Assembly (NCBI GenBank): GCA_036005125.1
Contig: DASYQV010000240.1
Coordinates: forward strand, 1-16,187
Direction: 5' to 3'
Origin: DASYQV01 sp036005125
GTDB taxonomy: Bacteria; Acidobacteriota; Vicinamibacteria; Vicinamibacterales; UBA2999
Length of the DNA stretch: 16,187 nucleotides
Shown: positions 1-7,069 of the stretch, piece after piece
Layout: the number at the start of each line of letters is the position of its first letter
How positions within the stretch are numbered: the stretch's first letter is position 1
The notes under the pieces: generated by a model
What the model was told of the DNA's origin: nothing
The model's input: only the letters and a program-made list of their open reading frames with translations
The model's database searches: none
Made by a program: the position numbers and the translations under genes

Positions 1-2066
1 TCGGCGGCTCGTTGGGGCAGCAGCAGCGGATCCCATCGCGATTGGCGCTTGTCGGTGAGGTTCTCGGCATTGACGAAGAGCCGAAGGCGGCCGAAGCGCA
101 GCTCAGCGAGCGCGCCCATGATGACGTACCCAGGCGCGACGCTCCGATAGGGATTCTCTTCGAGCCGCTGTCGACCGGTATAGTAGCCTTCGATCCCGAC
201 GCGGCCCCGGCCTTCGAGCTCAACGATCGCGACGGCGGCGAGGCTGTGTCGCGGAGTCAGCGGCACGTCCACACGCAGGCCCCGTTCGGATTCCCGTGAT
301 CGGACGTAGGTGTACGTGGCGGCGATTTCAAGTGGCTCGCGTTCCAGCGTGCCGAGCACCTCGAGGCCGCGATTGGTTGTCGGCTGCGTCTGGTTCGACA
401 ACAGAAACACACTCGACCGCTCGACGTGGATCGGGTCGCGGACGCGCGATTCGAAAAAAGAGATGTTCATCGATGCCGGGCCGATCGTCCGACCCACGTC
501 GACCGACATACTCCGGGCCCGTTCCGCCACCAGCGAGCCCGGTACGTGTAAGCGCGACAATCCCACGGCTTCCGTTTCTTCGGTAAGTACCGTCGGTCCA
601 AAAAACCCCGTCCCCCCTGACAGCCGTGTTGCCCATTCACCCAGCCGGAGAAGCGCCGACGCTCGAGGGCTGACGAACGTGCCGTATGCGCTGTGATGAT
701 CGAGACGAGCGCTTCCGGCCACCGCCAGCCATCGTGTGACATCGATCTCGTCTTGCGCGAAGATGCCGGGAATCGTGAACGTGTACGCAAAGTGCGGCAG
801 GTCGCGGGGCGAGTAGCTCGCGCGTTCGAGCGCAGTGCCCACCACCCAGGTATGCCGACCGGCCGTGCTCCGCGCGGCGAGCTCGCCAAACCCGGTCTGA
901 CGGGTGTCGTGTTCACGCACGTCACCAAATTGCTGGTTGTGCCGCTGGCGATTGAGCGCCCCGCGCGCGGTCACCACAACGCGGTCACGAACCAGGAACT
1001 GGCCGACCGCGCCGCCATCAAGTCGCGCGGTCTCGACCGCTTCTCGGTATGGGAACCCCACAACCGATGGCGTAGCATTGGACAGCGTGCCGCCGGCGCG
1101 GTCCTCGTAGGTCGCACCAAGTGTCGCAAAGAAGGTGCGTCCGCGACCGTCATCCCAGAACAGTCGTGGACGGACGACGCCGCGGGAGTAGCTCGGCAGG
1201 TCGGCCCACGCGTCACCATTGACATCGGTTTGTTCGTGCCAATGACCACCACCAAGCACAGACATGCTCCACTGTCCGGTGAGCGGCATCTCGCCGTAGA
1301 AGACCGTGTCGGTACCGCCGCGCGTGGTGCGATTGACCAACAACTCCCGAGCGGGTGCTTTGCCTGGGCGCCGGGAGATGAGATTGATCACTCCCCCGAC
1401 AGCGCCGGCTCCGTACAGGGCCGAGGCGACTCCCTTGATCACCTCGACCTGACCTAAATCCATCGGCGGGATTTGCAGGAGTCCCAGCCCCTGCACTTGA
1501 TCACCGAACAGGGGCAGGCCATCCGCCAACACGCGCGTATATCGGCCGCGCATTCCCTGAATGCGGATGCTGGCGGCACCAAGCGTCGGTGATGTGGTCT
1601 GAACGCGGATGCCGCCCATCTCGTTCAGCGTCATCGCGATATCACCCGGCGTCATCATCAGCTTTTCTTCGAGCTCTTTGCGCGAGAGCACCTCGATTCT
1701 CATCGCTTCATCCTGGAGTCGCCTGTCGGTGCGCGTGGCCGAGACCGTGACCTGTTCCTCCACCCGTAATTGACGCTTCAGGTCGATAACGACCTGCAGT
1801 TCCTGTCCGGACTGCAGCTGAACGGACGCGGTCGAGGGCGCAAAACCTTCCTTGGTGACCACGATGTCCAGTGCGCCCGCCGGAACGCTGACGACGACAC
1901 GACCCTCGGCATCGGTCCTGTACACGATTCGGTTCACGGTCACGTCGGCATCTGCAAGGGGCTGACCGTCACTGCGCACCTCGATGCGAAGAGGCGCCAT
2001 CTGCGCGAACGCGACGGAATCGCACAGAACGGATAACAGGGCGGCTCGAAGCAACAGCCTGATCAT
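1..2066 (-). CDS. TonB-dependent outer-membrane receptor (partial, C-terminus off the window)
   Basis: An open frame runs leftward from ATG at 2066 to the window edge (688 codons). It starts with a Sec signal peptide of about 22 residues ending AFAQ. Residues about 25-98 form a carboxypeptidase-regulatory/PEGA-like beta domain. A TonB-box-like stretch EEQVTVSATR lies at 103-112. The plug domain spans about 115-232, with IRIQGMRGRYTRVLADGLPL and later VIKGVASALYGAGAVGGVIN. A beta-barrel rich in aromatic and arginine residues follows. The last visible residues, ENLTDKRQSRWDPLLLP, are typical of the final strands, so probably only a few dozen residues are missing. GGGGA 4 bases before the ATG supports the start. 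The family imports large or scarce ligands (siderophores, cobalamin, oligosaccharides) across the outer membrane using TonB-ExbBD energy. The plug resembles BtuB/FepA-type receptors, but the ligand cannot be told from sequence and no riboswitch is visible upstream. Confidence 0.93.
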   Translation of the reverse strand, partial: MIRLLLRAALLSVLCDSVAFAQMAPLRIEVRSDGQPLADADVTVNRIVYRTDAEGRVVVSVPAGALDIVVTKEGFAPSTASVQLQSGQELQVVIDLKRQLRVEEQVTVSATRTDRRLQDEAMRIEVLSRKELEEKLMMTPGDIAMTLNEMGGIRVQTTSPTLGAASIRIQGMRGRYTRVLADGLPLFGDQVQGLGLLQIPPMDLGQVEVIKGVASALYGAGAVGGVINLISRRPGKAPARELLVNRTTRGGTDTVFYGEMPLTGQWSMSVLGGGHWHEQTDVNGDAWADLPSYSRGVVRPRLFWDDGRGRTFFATLGATYEDRAGGTLSNATPSVVGFPYREAVETARLDGGAVGQFLVRDRVVVTARGALNRQRHNQQFGDVREHDTRQTGFGELAARSTAGRHTWVVGTALERASYSPRDLPHFAYTFTIPGIFAQDEIDVTRWLAVAGSARLDHHSAYGTFVSPRASALLRLGEWATRLSGGTGFFGPTVLTEETEAVGLSRLHVPGSLVAERARSMSVDVGRTIGPASMNISFFESRVRDPIHVERSSVFLLSNQTQPTTNRGLEVLGTLEREPLEIAATYTYVRSRESERGLRVDVPLTPRHSLAAVAIVELEGRGRVGIEGYYTGRQRLEENPYRSVAPGYVIMGALAELRFGRLRLFVNAENLTDKRQSRWDPLLLPQRAA

Positions 2067-2162
2067 CAAATCCCCGCCGGCAGCCTCTCACCCCACGACG
2101 CGGACATCACCACGTGTGTCATCGGTTGCATACACCTCCGCTGCGATACCCGATACCGATGC

Positions 2163-2738
2163 CTAGCCCAGCGCGCGTTGGGCGGCCTGACGCACGCGCC
2201 ATGCCTGCCAGAGATGGCGTCTCTCGTGCGCCGTGATGACGTGCAGACCCGTGGCGAGACTGAAGCGCAGGCCTCGTATGAAAGGGTTCGGAAACCGGAC
2301 CGCCGCGAGGTCGAGATTCGCGTACGCCCGCAGGAACTCGCGCACCTCGTTTTGCGAAGCCGTAAAACCGGCGAACGCATCCCCGAGAGAGGGTGCCGTG
2401 CGCGGTCGGATGGCTTGCGGTGCATTTACCTTGAAACGAGGCCGTACGGGCGGTTCGAGCGACCTGACGAACCAGCGTCCGACAACGCCAGGCACCGCCG
2501 GACGGCGGCGGAGCCGGCCCTGCTCGCGCGCACGCGCGGCTGGTCCGTGCATGGCGCGAAGATACACGCTGTTCGCCGTCGCCAGGTGATCGAGGCACTC
2601 CGCGACGCTCCACGAACCCGGCTCGGCCCGCCAGCCGGCCTGTGCCTCACTCAGGCCGCGCACGAGGGCCTGCGCATCACGCTCGGCAGCATCGAGCTGA
2701 TCGTCGAGCGACTTGATATCCGTGAGCTCAACATCCAT
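2163..2738 (-). CDS. DinB-like four-helix-bundle protein
   Basis: This is a 191-residue soluble protein without a signal peptide. It fits the DinB/DUF664-like superfamily of four-helix-bundle, often metal-binding, proteins. Near the N-terminus is the usual WSVAECLDHL helix with H51. Near the C-terminus is the TAHERRHLWQAW helix with H171 and H175, so the three-histidine metal site can be seen. Some relatives are thiol transferases that use mycothiol or bacillithiol; the function here is unknown. The frame stays open to 2825, but I chose the ATG at 2738 because the family begins near MDVELTDIKSLDDQ and the upstream 29 codons cross a GAATTC-containing palindrome. There is no clear Shine-Dalgarno. 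A TATCGT box 7 bases before the ATG would allow a leaderless transcript. It lies 96 bp upstream of the TonB receptor on the same strand, so co-transcription is possible. Confidence 0.82.
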   Translation of the reverse strand: MDVELTDIKSLDDQLDAAERDAQALVRGLSEAQAGWRAEPGSWSVAECLDHLATANSVYLRAMHGPAARAREQGRLRRRPAVPGVVGRWFVRSLEPPVRPRFKVNAPQAIRPRTAPSLGDAFAGFTASQNEVREFLRAYANLDLAAVRFPNPFIRGLRFSLATGLHVITAHERRHLWQAWRVRQAAQRALG

Positions 2739-3001
2739 GGCTAAAACGATACCTGTTCCGGGCGTCGGGTCGAGCGCGTGGTGGAATTCTAAAGTGAATT
2801 CGGGGTCTACTCCCGGAGCGTACAACGTCTTTGACTTTCGCGCGCCGTGATGCCAGCATGCGTCCGCGTCGAGCGGACCCTATTACATAGGAGTCAGGTG
2901 GTAGGAGTCAGGAGGTAGAGTGACAATTGCACGAGTCGCTCTACCTCCTGACTCCTGCCTCCTAACTCCTGAATCTGATACGAAAGGAGGCGTGAACGGA
3001 C
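2739..3001. other. Divergent intergenic region
   Basis: This 263-bp stretch separates the leftward DinB-like gene from the rightward amidohydrolase. Positions 2784-2801 hold two GAATTC sites 6 bases apart (GAATTCTAAAGTGAATTC). Positions 2889-2970 hold the AGGAGTC hairpin listed separately. AAAGGAGG at 2983-2990 is a strong ribosome-binding site for the amidohydrolase. I see no convincing sigma-70 promoter and no gene. Confidence 0.6.
2889..2970. repeat. AGGAGTC-heptad inverted repeat
   Basis: Two 32-base arms (2889-2920 and 2939-2970) are complementary except for 3 positions, around an 18-base loop. Each arm is built from roughly 7-base units: AGGAGTC, AGGTGGT, AGGAGTC, AGGAGGT. In RNA it would form a long hairpin ending 12 bases before the amidohydrolase ribosome-binding site. 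It resembles short tandemly repeated intergenic sequences known from other bacteria; no function can be assigned. Confidence 0.85.
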
Positions 3002-3979
3002 GTGCATCGAAGAGCATTCGTCGGCTCATTGCCGCTGATGCCGTTTGCGCTCGAGGCTGCACTCGCCGCCCAGGCACAGGCCGAGAAGCCCGCGTTTCCC
3101 ATCATCGACACCCACATCCACATCTTCGACAAGACGCGGCCGGAAGGAGCTCCCTATCCACGTGATGTGCCGGGAGGCGGGGAGCCGCCCCAGGGTTTGA
3201 TCGCATTGCCGAACCGGTACAAAGGAATCGTCACGCCCTTCGGCGTCGTTGGGGCCGTCATCGTCGAAGCGAGCCCACGGCTGGAGGACAACCAGTGGGT
3301 TCTCGATGTGAGCGCCAATCACCCGATCATTGTCGGCCTCGTCGGCCGGATCGATCCTGGCGACGCCGGGTTCCCCAGGAACCTGGATCGGTTCGTCAAA
3401 AACAAGCTGTTCATCGGCATCCGTCAAGGGCAGCTCCATCTCGGCCTCGACAGCCCCGACTACATGGCGAACCTGAAGCGCCTGGCCGATGCCGACTGCA
3501 GTCTCGACGTGGACACGCCGCGACAGGGCATGAGCGCCACCGAGGTGCTGGTCAAGGTGCTGGACAAGGTGCCGTCGCTGCGGCTCGTGATGGATCACCT
3601 GCCTGACGTGCGATTCCCGGACGCCGCGTCCAAGGAAAGATATCTCGGCTATCTCCGGGAGCTCGGCAAGCGCCCGAACGTGTATATCAAGCTGTCCGAG
3701 GTGGTGCGGCGGTACGAGGGGAAGGTATCAACCGATCTCACGATGTACAGGTCCTGGCTGGACGAGTTGTGGGACATCTTCGGCGAAGATCGCATCATGT
3801 TCGGCAGCGACTGGCCGCAGAGCGAAAACCTCGAGTTCAACTCGTATCCGAACGTCTTCGGCGTGGCACGCGCGTACGTGCTGAGCAAGAAGCCGGCGGC
3901 GATGGAGAAAGTGTTCTGGAAGAACTCCGTCAAGCCGTACCGCTGGATTCAACGTGAGCCCGCGCAGCGGCGCGCCTGA
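3002..3979 (+). CDS. Tat-exported amidohydrolase (Amidohydro_2 family)
   Basis: This is a 325-residue protein. The N-terminus (RRAFVGS, then a hydrophobic stretch to about residue 27, ALAAQAQA) looks like a twin-arginine signal. The mature part is an amidohydrolase-2 TIM barrel: the first strand PIIDTHIHIFD carries the HxH metal motif (H38, H40), VMDHLPD gives H199, and MFGSDWPQ carries the catalytic or metal-binding D270. Relatives hydrolyse lactones (2-pyrone-4,6-dicarboxylate, L-fuconolactone) or decarboxylate aromatic acids; the substrate here is unknown. The start is GTG at 3002, about 11 bases after AAAGGAGG. A closer GTG at 2992 is in a different frame that lacks the domain. No same-strand gene overlaps it. 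In frame after its TGA lies a short hydrophobic reading frame (3980-4090), described separately. Confidence 0.9.
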   Translation: MHRRAFVGSLPLMPFALEAALAAQAQAEKPAFPIIDTHIHIFDKTRPEGAPYPRDVPGGGEPPQGLIALPNRYKGIVTPFGVVGAVIVEASPRLEDNQWVLDVSANHPIIVGLVGRIDPGDAGFPRNLDRFVKNKLFIGIRQGQLHLGLDSPDYMANLKRLADADCSLDVDTPRQGMSATEVLVKVLDKVPSLRLVMDHLPDVRFPDAASKERYLGYLRELGKRPNVYIKLSEVVRRYEGKVSTDLTMYRSWLDELWDIFGEDRIMFGSDWPQSENLEFNSYPNVFGVARAYVLSKKPAAMEKVFWKNSVKPYRWIQREPAQRRA

Positions 3980-4003
3980 ACCGCCAGGGGCCTCCCGGGA
4001 GAA

Positions 4004-4090
4004 CTGGACATACGTCAACCGAAGACTGCCAAGATCGCGCTCCTCGTGGCCGTCCTTGCGATCGTCGTCCTGCTCCTGGCCCGCATGTAG
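4004..4090 (+). other. Possible small single-span membrane peptide or in-frame tail of the amidohydrolase
   Basis: Directly downstream of the amidohydrolase TGA (3977-3979), and in the same frame, an open stretch of 36 codons ends in a hydrophobic helix (KIALLVAVLAIVVLLLARM) and then TAG at 4088-4090. It looks like a genuine transmembrane segment preceded by a basic face (DIRQPKTAK). There is no ATG or TTG, and the only GTG is inside the helix. CTG at 4004 is the only reasonable start, with GGGAG only 2 bases before it. It could be a small protein with a non-standard start, a tail made by stop-codon readthrough, or the remnant of a gene. I list it because its amino-acid pattern is unlikely by chance, but expression is unproven. 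Confidence 0.25.
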
Positions 4091-4104
4091 TGTGCAAGGA
4101 CGGC

Positions 4105-4157
4105 CAATCACGAATCATGAATATCATGAATCAAGAAATCAAGAATCATGAATCATG
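4105..4157. repeat. AATCATG/AATCAAG heptad repeat
   Basis: About 53 bases of AT-rich tandem units with mostly 7-base spacing (AATCATG, AATCAAG, CGAATCA) stand out in a GC-rich background. The same units form the hairpin at 13240-13333. Here they are mostly in one orientation, so no long stem forms. They lie about 90 bases upstream of the FSGIW-type gene. Confidence 0.8.
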
Positions 4158-4247
4158 GTGCGGACCGCCCTCCCGTCGCACACTGTCGTCCTCTGGTGTA
4201 CTATCTCGTGTCCGCGGGCAGCGCGGTCGAAGGATGACAGGAAGACT

Positions 4248-4973
4248 ATGAAAGCCACGCGTGGATGTGCTGCAGCGCTTCTCGTCGCATTCGCTCTGGC
4301 CTCGCGTCCTGGCGCGCAGTCGCCGGCCGCGCCGGACAACATCCCGGATTTCTCGGGCATCTGGGACGGGACCGCGCGCGCGCGTCCGGTGAACAGCGAC
4401 AATGTGCCGTGGACGAGGGGCAAGAATTTTCCCGAGGTGAACGAGCGGGCACTGGCATACATGAAGGTGTTCGATGAAGCCATCGCGCCCAAGTACGATT
4501 GCCAGCCGGCCACGCCTCCAGCGATCGAATACGACCCCTACATGATGGAAGTCGTGCAGTGGCCGGACCGCGTCCTCTTCCGCTACGAAAAGGACGATCA
4601 GCTTCGGACGGTGTGGCTCGACGGCCGCAAGCCAACATCGCTCGATTTCAGCCTTCAGGGATTTTCCGTGGGGCACTACGAGGGCAACGCCCTCATCGTC
4701 GAGACGACGAACTTCGTGTTCGATATCACGGGGTTCGACGATTACAATGGCATTCCGTCCTCGTCGCAGAAGCGGGTCCGCGAGCGGTACTGGCGCGACG
4801 GCAGCGATCTGCGGGTGACCGTCACGGTCGAGGATCCGATGTTCCTGAGAAAGCCGGCCGAATACACCACGCGGTGGATTCCGGGACCGAAAGGTTACAG
4901 ATTATCGGCGTTCAACTGCGATCCGGAGTCGGCGCGCGCGTCGGTGAAGTTCATGCCGGCGAAGTACAAGTAG
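4248..4973 (+). CDS. Secreted protein of unknown function (FSGIW type, DUF6152 partner)
   Basis: This is a 241-residue protein with a Sec signal peptide (about residues 1-24, ending RPGAQS). IPDFSGIWDG follows at once. Further on come a C-containing CQPATPP segment, MMEVVQWPDRVLFRYEKDDQLRT, a WLDGRKP block, a GHYEGNALIVETTNF block, and VTVEDPMFL near the end. These blocks match from memory a family common in Acidobacteriota and some Proteobacteria, usually annotated as hypothetical and predicted to be beta-rich and periplasmic; no activity is known. The frame is open from 4155, but ATG 4248 is chosen because AGGA sits 5 bases upstream and the signal peptide begins there. A weak TACTAT box at 4199-4204 might be a -10. 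It is 22 bp from the DUF6152 gene, so the two are probably one transcript. Confidence 0.8.
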   Translation: MKATRGCAAALLVAFALASRPGAQSPAAPDNIPDFSGIWDGTARARPVNSDNVPWTRGKNFPEVNERALAYMKVFDEAIAPKYDCQPATPPAIEYDPYMMEVVQWPDRVLFRYEKDDQLRTVWLDGRKPTSLDFSLQGFSVGHYEGNALIVETTNFVFDITGFDDYNGIPSSSQKRVRERYWRDGSDLRVTVTVEDPMFLRKPAEYTTRWIPGPKGYRLSAFNCDPESARASVKFMPAKYK

Positions 4974-4995
4974 CAAGGCGCCAAGGAGCACGGTC

Positions 4996-5433
4996 ATGAC
5001 AGTGCAGCGGTATCTCTCAGCGGCGGCGGTGAGCATTGCCGCGGCTCTCGTTCTCTCCGCGGCGTCGACGCTCGCCCATCATGCCACCACGGCGTTCTAC
5101 GATTCGTCGAAGAAGGTGGAGGCGCAGGGGAAGGTCACGAAGTTCGTGTTCATGAACCCGCACGCGTATCTCTACATTGACGCGCCCAACGCGTCGGGCA
5201 CGATCGTCAACTGGCAGATCGAGCTTGGAGCCCCGATCTCGCTGAAGCGGACGGGCTGGACGCCGGAGACGATCCAGGTGGGAGCCGAGCTCAAGGTGGT
5301 CGGCGCGCCGTCGAGGGCCGAGGGTACCTACGGGATTTGCTGCGCGCGGATCACGCGGCCCGACGGCACCCCGATCGTTGCCGGGGGTCGCGTGACGGAG
5401 GAGCGGCCGGAGGAGCAGAAAGAGAAGAAATAG
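4996..5433 (+). CDS. DUF6152 family periplasmic protein
   Basis: This is a 145-residue protein with a Sec signal peptide (1-27, ending STLA) and a mature N-terminus beginning HHATTAFYD. The order HH, a VEAQGKVTKFVFMNPHAYLY strand with the NPHA motif, a WQIELGAPISLKRTGWTPE block and a VGAELKVVGAPSR block is the pattern of DUF6152. This is a small beta-barrel-like domain of unknown function that is frequent in Acidobacteriota and Proteobacteria. The surface-exposed HH and NPH histidines could bind metal; that is inference. AAGGAG 7 bases before the ATG supports the start. It follows the FSGIW-type gene by 22 bp. The last base of its TAG begins a long inverted repeat that probably ends transcription. 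Confidence 0.85.
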   Translation: MTVQRYLSAAAVSIAAALVLSAASTLAHHATTAFYDSSKKVEAQGKVTKFVFMNPHAYLYIDAPNASGTIVNWQIELGAPISLKRTGWTPETIQVGAELKVVGAPSRAEGTYGICCARITRPDGTPIVAGGRVTEERPEEQKEKK

Positions 5434-5625
5434 AATTTGATCATCGGCTCATATCAGATTTGATCATTTACATCGGATCATCTCTCATTGGATCATCTAT
5501 CGGATCATCTGGATTGGTTCATTGGGGCGATCCCGACATGATCCAATAGATGATTCGATAGATGATCCGATGGCGAGATGATCACATTCGATGATCCAAT
5601 CTGATATAGCGAGATGATCAAATTC
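5433..5625. repeat. Long GATCATC inverted repeat between convergent genes
   Basis: The left arm (5433-5517) and right arm (5543-5625) are inverted copies at very roughly 80 percent identity by eye, around a 25-base centre. Both arms are packed with GGATCATC/TGATCAT units. The left arm begins on the last base of the DUF6152 stop codon. The right arm covers the TGA and final codons of the ankyrin gene on the other strand. A transcript from either side would fold into a very long hairpin. A role as bidirectional terminator or 3'-end protector is likely by position, but there is no U-tract, so it is not a classical terminator. Confidence 0.85.
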
Positions 5626-7066
5626 CGAGCACCTCGCGAATCGCCGCCGCGGTCACGGGAGAGCTGACGATGTTCATCCCCCGCTGAATGCCGTCGGCAA
5701 TCTTCAGCGGCGTCCATCCCTTCTTGTTCGGCCGGTTCCACGCATCGACGCTGCCATACTGGCGAGCGAGGAAGCGGACCACCGAGGGCACGTGCTTGTA
5801 GGCAGCGCCGTGCATCGCGGTCTCGCCGTTCTTGTCCACGGCATTGATATCAAGACCGGCTTCGAGCGCGGCTTTCACGGCCTCGAGGACTTCCGGTTCA
5901 GTGCCGGGATCTTCACCGGGCGAGCTCGTTCCCACTCCCGCAGCGACCATCAGCCCCGTCGTGCCGTCGTCGTTGGTCAGCTTCGGATCCGCGCCAAGCG
6001 TGACGAGAAGCCTCATGAGATCGGCGTCCGCCGTTCGCGCCGCAAGCAGATATGGCGTGGCGCCGATGGCGTTCATGTTCGTGATTCCCATGCTCGGCCG
6101 CTTCGTCACGCGGGCGTTGAGGTCGGCGCGATGGGCCACCGCCTTCCTCACGAACTCGAGCGCATCCAGGTTGCCCGATCCCTGCGGCGCGGGATTGTTG
6201 CTCCCGGCCACGCCCGTCTTGCGCACCCATGAAATCTGGTGCAGCACCGTCCAGCCCTTCGGAGCCGCGCTGACGTCTGCTCCGCGGTCCAGGAGCAGCG
6301 CGGCGAGCTCGTAATGCGCGTTTTCCACCGCCAGCAGCAGGGCGTTCAGCCCCGCGTTGGGCTCCGGGGGAGTCCCCTCGGCAGCGCCGGGCCGCCGCAG
6401 CGGCAACGCGTCCTTGAGGTCGGCCCCGGCACGAAGCAGTGCATCGACCGAACCGATTCGTCCCTCCCGTGCGGCAAACAGCAGCGGCGTGAAACCGCCG
6501 TTCGAACGCGCGTGGAGCCCGGCGCCACGCTCGAGCAGGAGCGTGACGACCGGCACGTGCCCTTCGGCCGCGGCCCACATCAAGGCCGTCTGCCCGCGCC
6601 AGCTTTCCTTTGCGTTGACGTCCGCTCCACGATCGAGCAGCACTCGTACGGCGTCCGTTTTTCCCGATCGTGCCGCCGCCATCAACGGCGTCTCGCCGTG
6701 AGGGTTGGCCCCGTTCGCATCGGCGCCGGCTCTGAGGAGCACCTCGATCATGGCTGCGTTGCCGCTGACCGAGGCCAGCCAGAGCGGTGTCGCGCCATAG
6801 CGATTGGCTGCCTTGACGCCGGCCCCGCCGCGAATCAGCAGGTCGGCGATCTCCACGTTGTCGTTGTGGACCGCCCAGTGCAGCGCCGCCGTTCCGTCGG
6901 GCTCGGCTTCGTTCACGTTGGCGTGCTTCTGAAGCAGGGTCCGAACCGCTGCGCCGTCGCCACGCTTCACCGCGTCCACCAGAGGCAATCCGGCGCCGGC
7001 GGCAAGCGAAGCCGCAACGAGCAGGAGCGCGACGGCGCAGCACGATCTGAGGCCGAGAGCGTTCAT
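5618..7066 (-). CDS. Secreted ankyrin-repeat protein
   Basis: This is a 482-residue protein with a Sec signal peptide (about 1-25, AASLAAGAG). Nearly all the rest is ankyrin repeats, about twelve. Clear ones include DGTAALHWAVHNDNVEIADL (57-), YGATPLWLASVSGNAAMIEV (90-), HGETPLMAAARSGKTDAVRV (123-) and RGQTALMWAAAEGHVPVVTL (157-). Repeats after about residue 190 are interrupted by longer loops. There is no catalytic domain, so it is probably a protein-binding scaffold in the periplasm. Its ATG lies 3 bp after the TAA of the DUF1552 gene on the same strand and has only a weak ribosome-binding site, so translation is likely coupled. The context suggests a partner for the DUF1592/DUF1552 pair. 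The stop codon lies in the long GATCATC inverted repeat. Confidence 0.92.
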   Translation of the reverse strand: MNALGLRSCCAVALLLVAASLAAGAGLPLVDAVKRGDGAAVRTLLQKHANVNEAEPDGTAALHWAVHNDNVEIADLLIRGGAGVKAANRYGATPLWLASVSGNAAMIEVLLRAGADANGANPHGETPLMAAARSGKTDAVRVLLDRGADVNAKESWRGQTALMWAAAEGHVPVVTLLLERGAGLHARSNGGFTPLLFAAREGRIGSVDALLRAGADLKDALPLRRPGAAEGTPPEPNAGLNALLLAVENAHYELAALLLDRGADVSAAPKGWTVLHQISWVRKTGVAGSNNPAPQGSGNLDALEFVRKAVAHRADLNARVTKRPSMGITNMNAIGATPYLLAARTADADLMRLLVTLGADPKLTNDDGTTGLMVAAGVGTSSPGEDPGTEPEVLEAVKAALEAGLDINAVDKNGETAMHGAAYKHVPSVVRFLARQYGSVDAWNRPNKKGWTPLKIADGIQRGMNIVSSPVTAAAIREVLGI

Positions 7067-7069
7067 GAT

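Noticed and set aside
693..1457. 254-codon plus-strand reading frame
   Set aside because: It is antisense to the TonB receptor, whose plug and barrel motifs are clear. It has no recognisable domain.
2067..2162. Cobalamin riboswitch ahead of the TonB receptor
   Set aside because: The gap is 96 bp, too short for the usual cobalamin riboswitch, and no conserved B12-box-like motif was seen.
2784..2801. Paired GAATTC sites as cloning-vector contamination
   Set aside because: The flanking sequence is continuous and host-like in composition; six-base sites alone are not evidence of a vector.
2992..3165. Alternative GTG start close to AAAGGAGG
   Set aside because: It opens a different short frame without the amidohydrolase domain; the GTG at 3002 is in the correct frame.
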